In this document: positions 1-6,402 of the stretch, piece by piece
How the letters are laid out: each line of letters opens with the position of its first letter
How positions within the stretch are numbered: the stretch's first letter is position 1
Source of the DNA: Candidatus Gottesmanbacteria bacterium RIFCSPHIGHO2_01_FULL_46_14
GTDB taxonomy: Bacteria > Patescibacteriota > Microgenomatia > UBA10105 > UBA927
Length of the DNA stretch: 6,424 nucleotides
Reading direction: 5' to 3'
Assembly: GCA_001780895.1 (NCBI GenBank)
Contig: MFJJ01000001.1
Location: 16,237-22,660, forward strand
Notes under the pieces: generated by a model
What the model saw: the letters and a program-made list of their open reading frames with translations, nothing else
The model's database searches: none
What the model was told of the DNA's origin: nothing
Made by a program: the position numbers and the translations under genes

Positions 1-167
1 CGTATCAAATCACAGCGAGTATCTCGTACAGCTTCAATTTCGTCACCCGCAGTAATTAATCGGTTTAGTTCTATATCCGTAAGTTCTCTTCCAATCCAAT
101 CTTTTCCAGCTAGGTTAATTTCTTCTTTGGATATTGCTGTTGAATAAATTATTTTTTGATTATCCAT
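1..167 (-). CDS. Hypothetical protein, C-terminal part outside the window
   Basis: An open frame runs from an ATG at 167-165 to the left edge, giving 55 codons with no stop (it begins MDNQKIIYSTAIS). The start is supported by a good Shine-Dalgarno sequence, GAGGTG at 180-175, with 7 nt before the ATG. It lies 43 nt downstream of the stop of the 116-aa gene and has the same orientation, so it is probably the fourth gene of the minus-strand operon. The visible part is hydrophilic and acidic (EE, GDEIEAVRD), with no signal peptide, membrane segment or catalytic motif. I do not recognise the family, and the function cannot be given. The ribosome binding site, the spacing and the intact frame make a real gene likely. 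Confidence 0.7.
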   Translation of the reverse strand, partial: MDNQKIIYSTAISKEEINLAGKDWIGRELTDIELNRLITAGDEIEAVRDTRCDLI

Positions 168-210
168 ATTTATTCACCTCATTCCCACAGTAAGTAACTG
201 CTCATAATTT

Positions 211-561
211 TTATCTTTTCTCATCGGCATACTTCTTATTTTCTTCCTCTTGCCGCTTCCTAGAGTTTTCTTCATTAGTTTTGCATTGTTTATCAACCCA
301 TACTTCTATTTCTTTTAGACATTGCTCACTTCCTCCGTATTCTTTATCCTCTTTATCAACACCTGTTTGTTTCTTTATCGAATCAATGATGGTGCCAACT
401 GAAAAAATCCACATACCCGAATGCGTGTCATAGGTGTTTATTCCCGATTGCACAAGAGCCGCACACCAATCTTCAGCCCAAATGCCTAGTCGCATAGCCC
501 CTAAAAGGCGTGGTATTTGCCATTTTTTGAGCTTTATTACTACTACTTTTTGTTTATCCAT
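211..561 (-). CDS. Hypothetical 116-aa soluble protein
   Basis: I place the start at the ATG at 561-559 (MDKQKVVVIKLKK), although the frame stays open up to 729. This start overlaps the stop of the upstream 85-aa gene by 8 bases (ATGGATAA, 561-554), a typical translational-coupling arrangement. The purine-rich AAGGAAGTGAGG lies just before it. A start further upstream would overlap most of the 85-aa gene. The protein has a basic N-terminus, a Trp-rich middle (GIWAEDWCAA, then GMWIF) and a strongly charged Lys/Glu-rich tail over about the last 35 residues (EENSRKRQEEENKKYADEKR) that is probably helical. There is no signal peptide or clear membrane segment. I do not recognise a family. It is probably co-expressed with its neighbours. 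Confidence 0.65.
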   Translation of the reverse strand: MDKQKVVVIKLKKWQIPRLLGAMRLGIWAEDWCAALVQSGINTYDTHSGMWIFSVGTIIDSIKKQTGVDKEDKEYGGSEQCLKEIEVWVDKQCKTNEENSRKRQEEENKKYADEKR

Positions 562-811
562 GATCCTCACTTCCTTCTTGATATAGTCGTGCTTTGATAT
601 ATCGCAAGGTTTCAAAATAGGAAAATGCATCAAGGAGTAACTCTTTCTTAAAAAACTTCTCAACAATTTCCGGTAGATCCGGGGTCTCAGTAAATACAAA
701 AGATGATTGCTTGGAGGAAATTTTCTCAACAGCTAGTAGTTTGCTTTTCGATGCAAGTTGAATAGCGGCGGCTAAAGCCAATGAAGTCGTAGCGTATTTA
801 TTCTGATCCAT
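554..811 (-). CDS. Small DUF5659-like protein
   Basis: An 85-aa protein. The pattern is an N-terminal YATTSLALAAAIQLASKSKLL segment, a central FVFTETPDLPEIVEKFF stretch, then LLLDAFSYFETLRYIKARLY near the C-terminus. From memory this matches the layout of DUF5659, short bacterial proteins of unknown function with a 'T-LALAA', 'F-F-dTpeL' and 'D---Yf---r-lK-rLY' signature. That assignment is recall, not a search result. The start at 811 has only a weak ribosome binding site (GATAAG directly upstream), and an 8-bp inverted repeat spans the start codon (809-842). The stop overlaps the ATG of the next gene. It is the second gene of the four-gene minus-strand run, 68 nt after the 239-aa gene. It has no membrane segment or catalytic motif, and its function is unknown. 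Confidence 0.65.
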   Translation of the reverse strand: MDQNKYATTSLALAAAIQLASKSKLLAVEKISSKQSSFVFTETPDLPEIVEKFFKKELLLDAFSYFETLRYIKARLYQEGSEDHG

Positions 812-842
812 ATCTTATCTACCGATATTGTCGCAAGATATG
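809..842 (-). repeat. 8-bp inverted repeat spanning the start codon of the DUF5659-like gene
   Basis: CATATCTT (809-816) and AAGATATG (835-842) are perfect inverted copies separated by 18 nt. In the minus-strand transcript the second arm ends with the ATG at 811-809, so pairing would hide the start codon and the weak ribosome binding site. This could limit translation, or it could be an operator. The arms are AT-rich, the stem would be weak, and chance occurrence is possible. Confidence 0.3.
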
Positions 843-858
843 AAAAGAAGCGAACGTA

Positions 859-879
859 GGTTTAACGATCCGTTAAGCC
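859..879. repeat. 9-bp imperfect inverted repeat between two minus-strand genes
   Basis: TTAACG-ATC-CGTTAA is a perfect 6-bp dyad. With the outer GGT/GCC bases it extends to 9-bp arms with one mismatch, which is a G-U pair only if read in the plus-strand RNA. It begins directly after the stop codon of the 239-aa gene. No T-tract follows on either strand, so it does not look like an intrinsic terminator. An operator or an mRNA-processing hairpin in the 68-nt gap is possible. Confidence 0.3.
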
Positions 880-1599
880 TTATATAATGTTGAGGTTTTT
901 GAAGATTTTGTTACACCGGCTGACAATAGGAGATATCTGGTCTTCTAATTTGTCACCGTGCCGCTTTTTAAGATCTGCAAACTCGGGGTAATAGTTAATT
1001 TGCATATAAGGGGATCTAGATTTGTCTTGCTTGTTTTTTATAATACCCTTCTTTATATCTTCTTTTACTTTAAGAAAAAGTTCATACACTGTAAAATCTC
1101 TTTCAAATTCTTCCCAGGGCTTGTTTTTAGTATCCTCTTTATATGCAGGCAGGTGTGCTCTGAGACCGTTTATGTATCCCCATACCTCTTCCACTTCTTT
1201 TTTTGTTGACCACGCATAAAACCGGATACTTAAATCTATGTAATTTTCCTCTTTGTTTATCTTTGATGAGTAACCGATTGTTGGGTTCAGAGGAGGAGTG
1301 TTTTTTCCTAAAAAGACATTCCAAACTATGCCTTTGCGAATTTGTTCAGCGTTATCCCGAACGTTAAAGTCTTCTAAGATCACATCAATAAAGCTATATT
1401 GATATATGTTTGCTTTGGATACTTTTTCTGCCCACTCGTTATACTTGGCAACTGTTGGGAAACCATTTTTAGGAATAGGATATCCAGCTTTTTCCATTTC
1501 GGCTATATACTTATTTAACTTCTCTTGAAATTTTTTACTCTTCAGAATTCCTTGCAAAACATAATAGGATTTCTCGAAGAAAATTCTTGTGTCCTTCAT
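880..1599 (-). CDS. Hypothetical 239-aa protein, first gene of the minus-strand run
   Basis: A clean 240-codon frame begins MKDTRIFFEKSYY and ends in NLNII. The ATG at 1599 is the first in frame after the AT-rich intergenic region. There is no strong Shine-Dalgarno sequence (AAAATAAGC precedes it), but a perfect TATAAT lies 30 nt upstream. The protein is hydrophilic, rich in Lys, Glu and aromatic residues, and predominantly helical in appearance. It has no signal peptide, membrane segment, zinc motif, Walker motif or nuclease signature that I can see. Landmarks are GYPIPKNGFPTVAKYNEW (about residues 39-56), a central region with GYSSKINKEENYIDLSIRFY, and the C-terminal SPYMQINYYPEF. I do not recognise the family. 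It diverges from the methyltransferase gene, so it could share a regulatory region with the defence-like cluster, but nothing in its sequence shows a role in that cluster. Confidence 0.75.
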   Translation of the reverse strand: MKDTRIFFEKSYYVLQGILKSKKFQEKLNKYIAEMEKAGYPIPKNGFPTVAKYNEWAEKVSKANIYQYSFIDVILEDFNVRDNAEQIRKGIVWNVFLGKNTPPLNPTIGYSSKINKEENYIDLSIRFYAWSTKKEVEEVWGYINGLRAHLPAYKEDTKNKPWEEFERDFTVYELFLKVKEDIKKGIIKNKQDKSRSPYMQINYYPEFADLKKRHGDKLEDQISPIVSRCNKIFKNLNII

Positions 1600-1628
1600 G
1601 CTTATTTTTATTTTAATTACTCTAGCTT

Positions 1629-1634
1629 ATTATA
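1629..1634 (-). promoter_or_regulatory. Putative -10 box for the minus-strand genes
   Basis: On the minus strand this is a perfect TATAAT, 30 nt upstream of the ATG of the 239-aa gene, which would give a short leader of about 20-25 nt. At the usual 17-nt spacing the -35 position (about 1652-1657, TCCTAT on the minus strand) is a poor match. The region is AT-rich, so a chance match is possible. Confidence 0.35.
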
Positions 1635-1641
1635 ATGTATA

Positions 1642-1653
1642 ATTATGCATAAT
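1642..1653. promoter_or_regulatory. 12-bp perfect palindrome, candidate operator
   Basis: ATTATGCATAAT is a perfect palindrome. It lies immediately upstream of the putative minus-strand -10 box, in what would be the promoter spacer and -35 area, a position where a dimeric repressor could act. It is AT-rich and short, so this is only a candidate. Confidence 0.3.
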
Positions 1654-1745
1654 AGGATTGCAGCTAATAGTTTCCTAAACAACGGTTTTTTTATCGCTGC
1701 ATATTTATCACAGTTTTGATACTATGAATGTAGAAGGTTTTTTGG

Positions 1746-1788
1746 TGCAACTTTGTAAATTTCTTATGTTGCAATCAAAACTTTACAA
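1746..1788. promoter_or_regulatory. Interleaved inverted repeats upstream of the methyltransferase gene
   Basis: Two dyads are interleaved in the 54 nt before the methyltransferase ATG: TGCAAC (1746-1751) with GTTGCA (1768-1773), and TTGTAAA (1753-1759) with TTTACAA (1782-1788). The spacing between the first arms of each pair is 7 nt and between the second arms 14 nt. A weak promoter could overlap them (TTGGTG at 1742-1747, TATGTT at 1765-1770, 17-nt spacer). Autoregulation by the methyltransferase or control by an outside factor would fit this layout, but no regulator gene is visible in the window. The remainder of the 1600-1799 gap is AT-rich and shows no other gene. Confidence 0.3.
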
Positions 1789-1799
1789 CTAAAAACAAG

Positions 1800-2921
1800 A
1801 TGACAAAAAGAGTAATTTTTTCCTTCTTTGCCGGTGCGGGTTTTTTGGATCTTGGTTTCGAATTGAGCGGATTTAAGGTGGCATTTGTAAACGAGTTGGA
1901 AAGCTCATTTTTAAACGCATACAAGTTTGCAAGAAACAAAATGGGTCTTCCAGGGACCTTATACGGCTACCATGAGGGAGACATGGCAGACCTTACGAAA
2001 GGCAAGGGAAGAAAAAACCTAAGCAGCATTATAAATGACGTTAGAAAACATAAAGCCGTTGTTGGATTTATAGGCGGACCACCCTGCCCCGATTTTTCCA
2101 TAGCTGGTAAAAATAAGGGAAAGGACGGCATTCATGGAAAGCTTTCAACTACTTATATTACTTTGATAAGCCAACAAAAACCTGATTTTTTTCTGTTTGA
2201 AAATGTGAAGGGACTTTGGAAAACCAAAAGCCACAGACTGTTTTATGAGGAATTGAAAGTTAAACTGCAAAAAAATGGGTATGTGCTTACAGAACGCTTG
2301 ATAAATGCCCTGGAATACGGAGTCCCTCAAGACAGGGACCGCATTATTTTGGTGGGTTTTAAAAAGGAAATGATTCCCGCAAAACTTCTCGACCCAAAGA
2401 AAAAAAATGTCTTGAACCCTGATGCCTTCCCATGGTTAGAATATATCAAATACCCACGGGAAGAGATTTTTGCAAAGTACAAAGCAGCAAGAAGCCTATA
2501 CGAAAACCCGCTATCCAAAAAGCCCGGGGGAATTCCTGTTGATACAACAGTGGAATACTGGTTTAAAAAGAATTCCGTGACAAAACACCCTAATGCCAAA
2601 CATTATTTTAAGCCTAAATCACTGCTACGCTTCAAGGAAACAAAGGAGGGTGATGTTTCTAGAAAATCTTTCAAAAGACTCCACCGCTGGAGATATTCAC
2701 CAACTGTAGCTTATGGGAATAACGAAGTCCACTTGCATCCTTTAGAACCCCGCAGGCTTTCAGCGGCAGAGGCTCTTTCCTTACAGTCTCTTCCCAAGAG
2801 TTTCGTTTTCCCTGATACGATGACATTATCAGAGATGTTTAAAGCGATTGGAAACGGTGTCCCTTTTGTCGCCGCAAAATCTGTAGCAGAGACTATCAAA
2901 ATGTTCCTCAATACCCTATAA
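1800..2921 (+). CDS. C5-cytosine DNA methyltransferase
   Basis: This 373-aa enzyme transfers a methyl group from S-adenosylmethionine to C5 of cytosine in a specific DNA sequence. The conserved motifs are in canonical order. Motif I, FAGAGFLDLGFE (residues 10-21), binds the cofactor. Motif IV, GGPPCPDFS, carries the catalytic Cys96. Motif VI is FENV, with Glu134. Motif VIII is QDRDR (177-181). Motif IX is RRLSAAEALSLQSLP (about 318-332), and motif X is GNGVP (about 351-355). The stretch between roughly 200 and 315 is the variable target-recognition domain, so the target sequence cannot be predicted. All essential residues are present, and the length is normal for the family. The ATG sits 9 residues before motif I, as expected, although no clear Shine-Dalgarno sequence precedes it. 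It heads the plus-strand cluster, 46 nt before the vsr-type gene. This pairing is typical of restriction-modification and DISARM-like loci, in which the methylase protects host DNA. It is DrmMII-like in context only. Confidence 0.95.
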   Translation: MTKRVIFSFFAGAGFLDLGFELSGFKVAFVNELESSFLNAYKFARNKMGLPGTLYGYHEGDMADLTKGKGRKNLSSIINDVRKHKAVVGFIGGPPCPDFSIAGKNKGKDGIHGKLSTTYITLISQQKPDFFLFENVKGLWKTKSHRLFYEELKVKLQKNGYVLTERLINALEYGVPQDRDRIILVGFKKEMIPAKLLDPKKKNVLNPDAFPWLEYIKYPREEIFAKYKAARSLYENPLSKKPGGIPVDTTVEYWFKKNSVTKHPNAKHYFKPKSLLRFKETKEGDVSRKSFKRLHRWRYSPTVAYGNNEVHLHPLEPRRLSAAEALSLQSLPKSFVFPDTMTLSEMFKAIGNGVPFVAAKSVAETIKMFLNTL

Positions 2922-2967
2922 TACGCCTACCTTGCCGACATATTAAAAGTTCCTGGCAGTGTTGTTT

Positions 2968-3372
2968 ATGGCAGATGTTTTTTCGGTTGAAAAACGGAGT
3001 GAAGTAATGTCCAAAATCCGTTCAAAAAACACCCTGATAGAACGGAAAGTTTTCCGCTATTTGAGAAAAAATAACATTTATTTTCAAAAACATTACGACA
3101 GGGCACCAGGAAAACCTGATATAGCCTTGCCGAGGAAAAGAAAAGCGGTGTTTGTTGATGGGGACTTCTGGCATGGACACGATTATAATAAAAGAAGAAA
3201 AAAGCTGTCCCCTTACTGGAAACTTAAGATTTTAACGAATATAAAAAGAGACAGAAAAAACCGCAACCTACTGAAGCAGCAAGGATGGAAGGTGCTAGAA
3301 ATCTGGGAGCTGGATCTGGAAAAAAGGGAGGAGCAGACGCTGAACAAGATTCTCCATTTTCTAATGGTGTAA
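2968..3372 (+). CDS. vsr: Vsr-type very short patch repair endonuclease
   Basis: This 134-aa protein belongs to the Vsr family, which nicks DNA 5' of the T in T:G mismatches that arise when 5-methylcytosine deaminates. The family start MADVFSVEKRSEVMSKIRSKNT is clear. GKPDIALP carries the catalytic Asp51, and FVDGDFWHGH carries Trp68, His69 and His71, numbers that coincide with the E. coli enzyme. The tail GWKVLEIWELDL is also conserved. I chose the ATG at 2968 because the family begins MADV; a GTG at 2959 would add three residues. No good ribosome binding site is seen for either, so coupling with the upstream gene is possible. The E. coli zinc ligands Cys66, Cys73 and Cys117 are replaced (Asp66, Tyr73, and Leu in the WEC motif), which places it in the Vsr branch lacking the structural zinc. 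It directly follows the methyltransferase whose mutagenic side effect it would repair. Confidence 0.93.
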   Translation: MADVFSVEKRSEVMSKIRSKNTLIERKVFRYLRKNNIYFQKHYDRAPGKPDIALPRKRKAVFVDGDFWHGHDYNKRRKKLSPYWKLKILTNIKRDRKNRNLLKQQGWKVLEIWELDLEKREEQTLNKILHFLMV

Positions 3373-3392
3373 ACTTTGTTTAAACAGGTTTT

Positions 3393-6056
3393 ATGTTTGG
3401 AGACAAAATACTGAGCCATATTAAAGAGGCCATGCCTGAACTGCAGGAATTGCAAATATCGGTAGGAGGCCATAAACTGGACGTAAAATTCTATGAACAG
3501 TTGAATGCTTTTCTTGTCCACAATAATGTGCTTGATGATACGGAAAAAAGCATTGCTATTTTCCACCCAAAAAATGACTTACTAGACATATTCCTTTTAA
3601 TAATCATGGGTCTTTCTGCATACAAAGAGTCTGTTCTAAAAAATTCAAAATTATTACTAAATGACTTCAAACCTGGAGAACTAGTGGAATACAATGGCAG
3701 GATAGTAATATATAACGGTGTATTTGTAGACCCTACGGATAAACTTGAGAAATTCCAGGTGACATATGGCGATAAGTATGTATTTTCCCCAACCACAGAA
3801 AGTGCCCCGTTAAAATATTTTTCAGAGGTGTCAAAATACACCGGCAGCAAAACAGTTCCTGACCTTTCAAGCACCAAGAAGCATAAGAAAAATGTGATGG
3901 ATGCTTTACAGTCAATACTCAGGCTTCGGGATCAACAGGTGGGTTTCTCGGGGTACTCTACGTTTTTAGTTTCGAGCGAAAGATCACGACTAATTGATTT
4001 ACTTAAAGAGGCATCAATTAATGGTACTCCTTTTTTTGATATTTTTCCTTCTGCAAAATGCACCTCAGGGAGCAGGCAAAGACTAGGAAGGGATAGCATA
4101 CAAAGATCATTCATGTTTTATTTTGTTTCCGGCTTGTCTACGGCGGATGATGTACTAAGAGACGAATCCTCCATCAGAACCCTTTTTGTTGATGCGCGCG
4201 GAAGGACTTTCAAAGATGGTACCTTGCTTGCTTCAATAAGAAACCAGTATGAGTTAGAAGATATTTATATGCTTCAAACCTATGACAGGATGGATTCGAT
4301 CGATAAATTAGACCATGGCCTTGGATTCAAAATATGGATCTGGGACAAGGATGACTTTTCTGGGATGGTGTCACAAGAAGCAAGTAAATCCAAGGAGACC
4401 ACCACGGAGGAAATAGATTTTGCCGGAATTGTTAATGAACACAATTCTACTTCTTCCCGGCTTGCCAGCTATGTTGATGTACCTGTTGAAATTGCTTATC
4501 CACCTGATTTAGAACCAGGAAGCCATGACTTAATACAAGATTACATACGTAAATTGTTTTCGCTGAGTAATGATTACGGAAACACTGACATGCAAAATTT
4601 TTCTATACATGCGGCTGGTGTTGTGAATAGAATTTTCCAAACACCCATTCCAATTAACGATGCGGACACTAGCATGGAAGCTGCTGGAAGAAGAACATTT
4701 AATGAGGATCTTATGTTTCTAAAGGACCGAATAAAGTCACTTTCCTATGGACCGATTCCTGATGATTTCAAAAACTATGCCTCGGAGATACTATCCTACC
4801 TTGAAAAGTCTGGCAATGCATTTAGGGATTATTATGGAAAGTGCGATGAAATAGTATCAATTATACTTAACAACCCTGATAGGGAAATATGCATTCTTGT
4901 TAATTCAAAATATACTTTTATGTCCCAACCCCTCTTAAAAAAGGTTTTAAGAGAACTTAATGCCCGCGCACACAACAAGCATATTGAAAACATAACAGTC
5001 GCCGATAATATAACCCAAGCAACAACGGGAAACGACGTAATTATTTGGACTTACAAGCCTCCCTTAAGAGAGTATGCAATGCTTGAGCCGTCTGTTGGTA
5101 AAAATTTTATTCTGTTGTACCCGCTTCAAAAAAAGGAGTTCGACAAAACTACTGTTATCAACTCCCGCCGCTTCCAACCATACTTGCAGGCCAATTACAG
5201 GGCAGATGTTTTAAAAATCCCAGTTGAAATGCTACAAGATAAAATCCGTCCCACTATGGGGGATACAGTTAACGACGACAGCTTTGACCTCGAGCAACTA
5301 TTATCTACTACACTGGCAAAAGCCACACAATATTACAGTGACGGCAACCGCACGGATTTAGTAACGGCAAGAATGGTGCTTTTTTCTGACGGAACTCATG
5401 CACTATACCAACAAGGACACAAAATAAAAGTTATTGATATGGAACAAGAAACTGTTGAGACAAAAACCGTTGGCACTCTATCAGAGAGTGATGAAATAGC
5501 TTTTTTGAAAGATTCAAAGAGAACTGTATTTGAAGAGCTTGTAGAATATTACCAGCATAAACCGGAGATTGTGGAGCTTATTAAAATGTCAGAGTTATGG
5601 AGATCAGCTCTTATTGAATATAAGGATAGGCATTTTCTTCATCCTGTAAAAATAAAAAGATTGTTGGATGATGCAGGTCTTGTAAGGCATCCTGCAACGA
5701 TCGAGAGCTGGCTTGACGGAACAACAATTTGTCCAACAGAAAACGATTATGAGCCAGTAGATATTATCGCCCGCGTTACTGATAGCACACTCTTGAAAGA
5801 AAACGTGGACAGGGTAAAAGATGCCGCGAGAAAAATACACGCCCTGAGAATTAAGATTGGGCGCTATTTATCAAAGAGGATAACCCAATCCTATATTTCA
5901 CCAAATAGCATTATTGATGATCCTGTTTTGAGAGACAAGCTGGATGAAATCTCCTCCCATGTCCGCATAGCCCGCGTTTACAAAATAAGTGACGAGACGG
6001 TAAATGTTCCGACAGATATGACCAACAAACTACTCACAGAGGAGGACATTTATTAA
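3393..6056 (+). CDS. Large defence-associated protein, possibly DrmE-like
   Basis: This 887-aa protein follows vsr by 20 nt, with a partial ribosome binding site (AGG, 5 nt before the ATG). I see no Walker A, DEAD box, HNH or PD-(D/E)xK signature and no membrane segment. Several regions can be described. Residues 1-90 are helical. A small beta-rich stretch, FKPGELVEYNGRIVIYNG, starts near residue 92. The middle region, to about 330, includes RTLFVDARGRT. About 440-605 has alternating strands and helices (ICILVNSKYTF at 499, NDVIIWTYKP, NFILLYPLQ) that suggest a Rossmann or helicase-C-like fold without catalytic motifs. The C-terminal domain starts near 657 (ARMVLFSDGT), with WRSAL at 736 and TIESWLDGTTICP around 771-781, a pattern I associate with C-terminal domains of DrmE and related defence proteins. 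The DrmE comparison is recall plus context (adjacent C5 methylase) and is tentative. It is most likely a non-catalytic or degenerate-helicase scaffold of the cluster. Confidence 0.8.
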   Translation: MFGDKILSHIKEAMPELQELQISVGGHKLDVKFYEQLNAFLVHNNVLDDTEKSIAIFHPKNDLLDIFLLIIMGLSAYKESVLKNSKLLLNDFKPGELVEYNGRIVIYNGVFVDPTDKLEKFQVTYGDKYVFSPTTESAPLKYFSEVSKYTGSKTVPDLSSTKKHKKNVMDALQSILRLRDQQVGFSGYSTFLVSSERSRLIDLLKEASINGTPFFDIFPSAKCTSGSRQRLGRDSIQRSFMFYFVSGLSTADDVLRDESSIRTLFVDARGRTFKDGTLLASIRNQYELEDIYMLQTYDRMDSIDKLDHGLGFKIWIWDKDDFSGMVSQEASKSKETTTEEIDFAGIVNEHNSTSSRLASYVDVPVEIAYPPDLEPGSHDLIQDYIRKLFSLSNDYGNTDMQNFSIHAAGVVNRIFQTPIPINDADTSMEAAGRRTFNEDLMFLKDRIKSLSYGPIPDDFKNYASEILSYLEKSGNAFRDYYGKCDEIVSIILNNPDREICILVNSKYTFMSQPLLKKVLRELNARAHNKHIENITVADNITQATTGNDVIIWTYKPPLREYAMLEPSVGKNFILLYPLQKKEFDKTTVINSRRFQPYLQANYRADVLKIPVEMLQDKIRPTMGDTVNDDSFDLEQLLSTTLAKATQYYSDGNRTDLVTARMVLFSDGTHALYQQGHKIKVIDMEQETVETKTVGTLSESDEIAFLKDSKRTVFEELVEYYQHKPEIVELIKMSELWRSALIEYKDRHFLHPVKIKRLLDDAGLVRHPATIESWLDGTTICPTENDYEPVDIIARVTDSTLLKENVDRVKDAARKIHALRIKIGRYLSKRITQSYISPNSIIDDPVLRDKLDEISSHVRIARVYKISDETVNVPTDMTNKLLTEEDIY
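6041..6045 (+). promoter_or_regulatory. Ribosome binding site of the NERD gene
   Basis: GGAGG is the strongest Shine-Dalgarno sequence on the plus strand of this window. It lies inside the end of the 887-aa gene, with 12 nt before the ATG at 6058. That spacing is slightly long, but no closer in-frame start exists. Translation is probably also coupled, because the preceding stop is only 1 nt upstream of the ATG. Confidence 0.6.
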
Positions 6057-6057
6057 C

Positions 6058-6402
6058 ATGGCAAAAATGATTCCACCATTTATTAATCCTGATGTAAAAA
6101 GCGGGGCAGAAAGACGAATTTTTGAATTACTACGAGATTCAGAAGAACTTTCAAGCTATACATGCCTCCATTCGTTTGGATTATCAAGGCATTCACGGAA
6201 ACGGCAGGGTGAAGTAGATTTTGTATTAGTAGGTAATGGTTCAATTATTTGCTTTGAAGTAAAAGGTGGCCGGGTAACCAGGAAAGATGGGATCTGGCTT
6301 TTTAAAGACAGGTATGGGCAGGAAAATAAAAAAACTGAAGGACCATTTGCCCAAGTATCTACGGCTATGTTTTCTTATTTACCTGCCCATACCTATCTTT
6401 AA
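6058..6402 (+). CDS. NERD-domain nuclease protein, truncated at the right end
   Basis: The visible N-terminus is a NERD domain, a PD-(D/E)xK-type nuclease fold often fused to a UvrD or DEAD helicase, a kinase or a topoisomerase-like domain. The signature is clear: SGAERRIFELLR (residues 15-26), with the early Glu18; QGEVDF, with Asp54; CFEVKGGRV, with Glu67 and Lys69 of the ExK motif; then the family tail GIWLFKDRYG and GPFAQVSTAMFS. All nuclease residues appear intact. The protein ends at residue 114, but the last residues after about Ser106 (YLPAHTYL) and the stop come from an inverted copy of 6280-6335. The true gene almost certainly continues, and I expect a helicase or other domain beyond it that is not visible. 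It starts 1 nt after the 887-aa gene and so belongs to the same transcription unit, where it would be the best candidate effector nuclease. Confidence 0.88.
   Translation: MAKMIPPFINPDVKSGAERRIFELLRDSEELSSYTCLHSFGLSRHSRKRQGEVDFVLVGNGSIICFEVKGGRVTRKDGIWLFKDRYGQENKKTEGPFAQVSTAMFSYLPAHTYL

Noticed and set aside
562..729. Upstream extension of the 116-aa minus-strand gene to a 172-aa protein
   Set aside because: The extension overlaps most of the 85-aa DUF5659-like gene in another frame and has no ribosome binding site. The internal ATG at 561 has a purine-rich site and the typical stop-start overlap.
859..879. The dyad as an intrinsic terminator of the 239-aa gene
   Set aside because: The stem is AT-rich with a mismatch in the relevant RNA, and no U-run follows on the minus strand.
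958..1219. Plus-strand open frames of 83 and 65 aa opposite the 239-aa gene
   Set aside because: Their composition (many Phe, Ser, Leu and Tyr) is typical of the reverse strand of a Lys/Glu-rich gene. They lie wholly inside a longer, better-supported gene.
2959..2967. GTG start for the Vsr gene, three codons upstream
   Set aside because: The Vsr family begins MADV, and residue numbering from the ATG at 2968 matches the E. coli catalytic positions exactly. The GTG has no better ribosome binding site.
3491..4114. Minus-strand open frames opposite the 887-aa gene
   Set aside because: They are antisense shadows of a long continuous coding frame, with no ribosome binding sites or recognisable domains.
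5473..5491. Short inverted repeat CACTCT-ATCAG-AGAGTG
   Set aside because: It is a 6-bp dyad in the middle of the 887-aa coding region with no regulatory context, consistent with chance.
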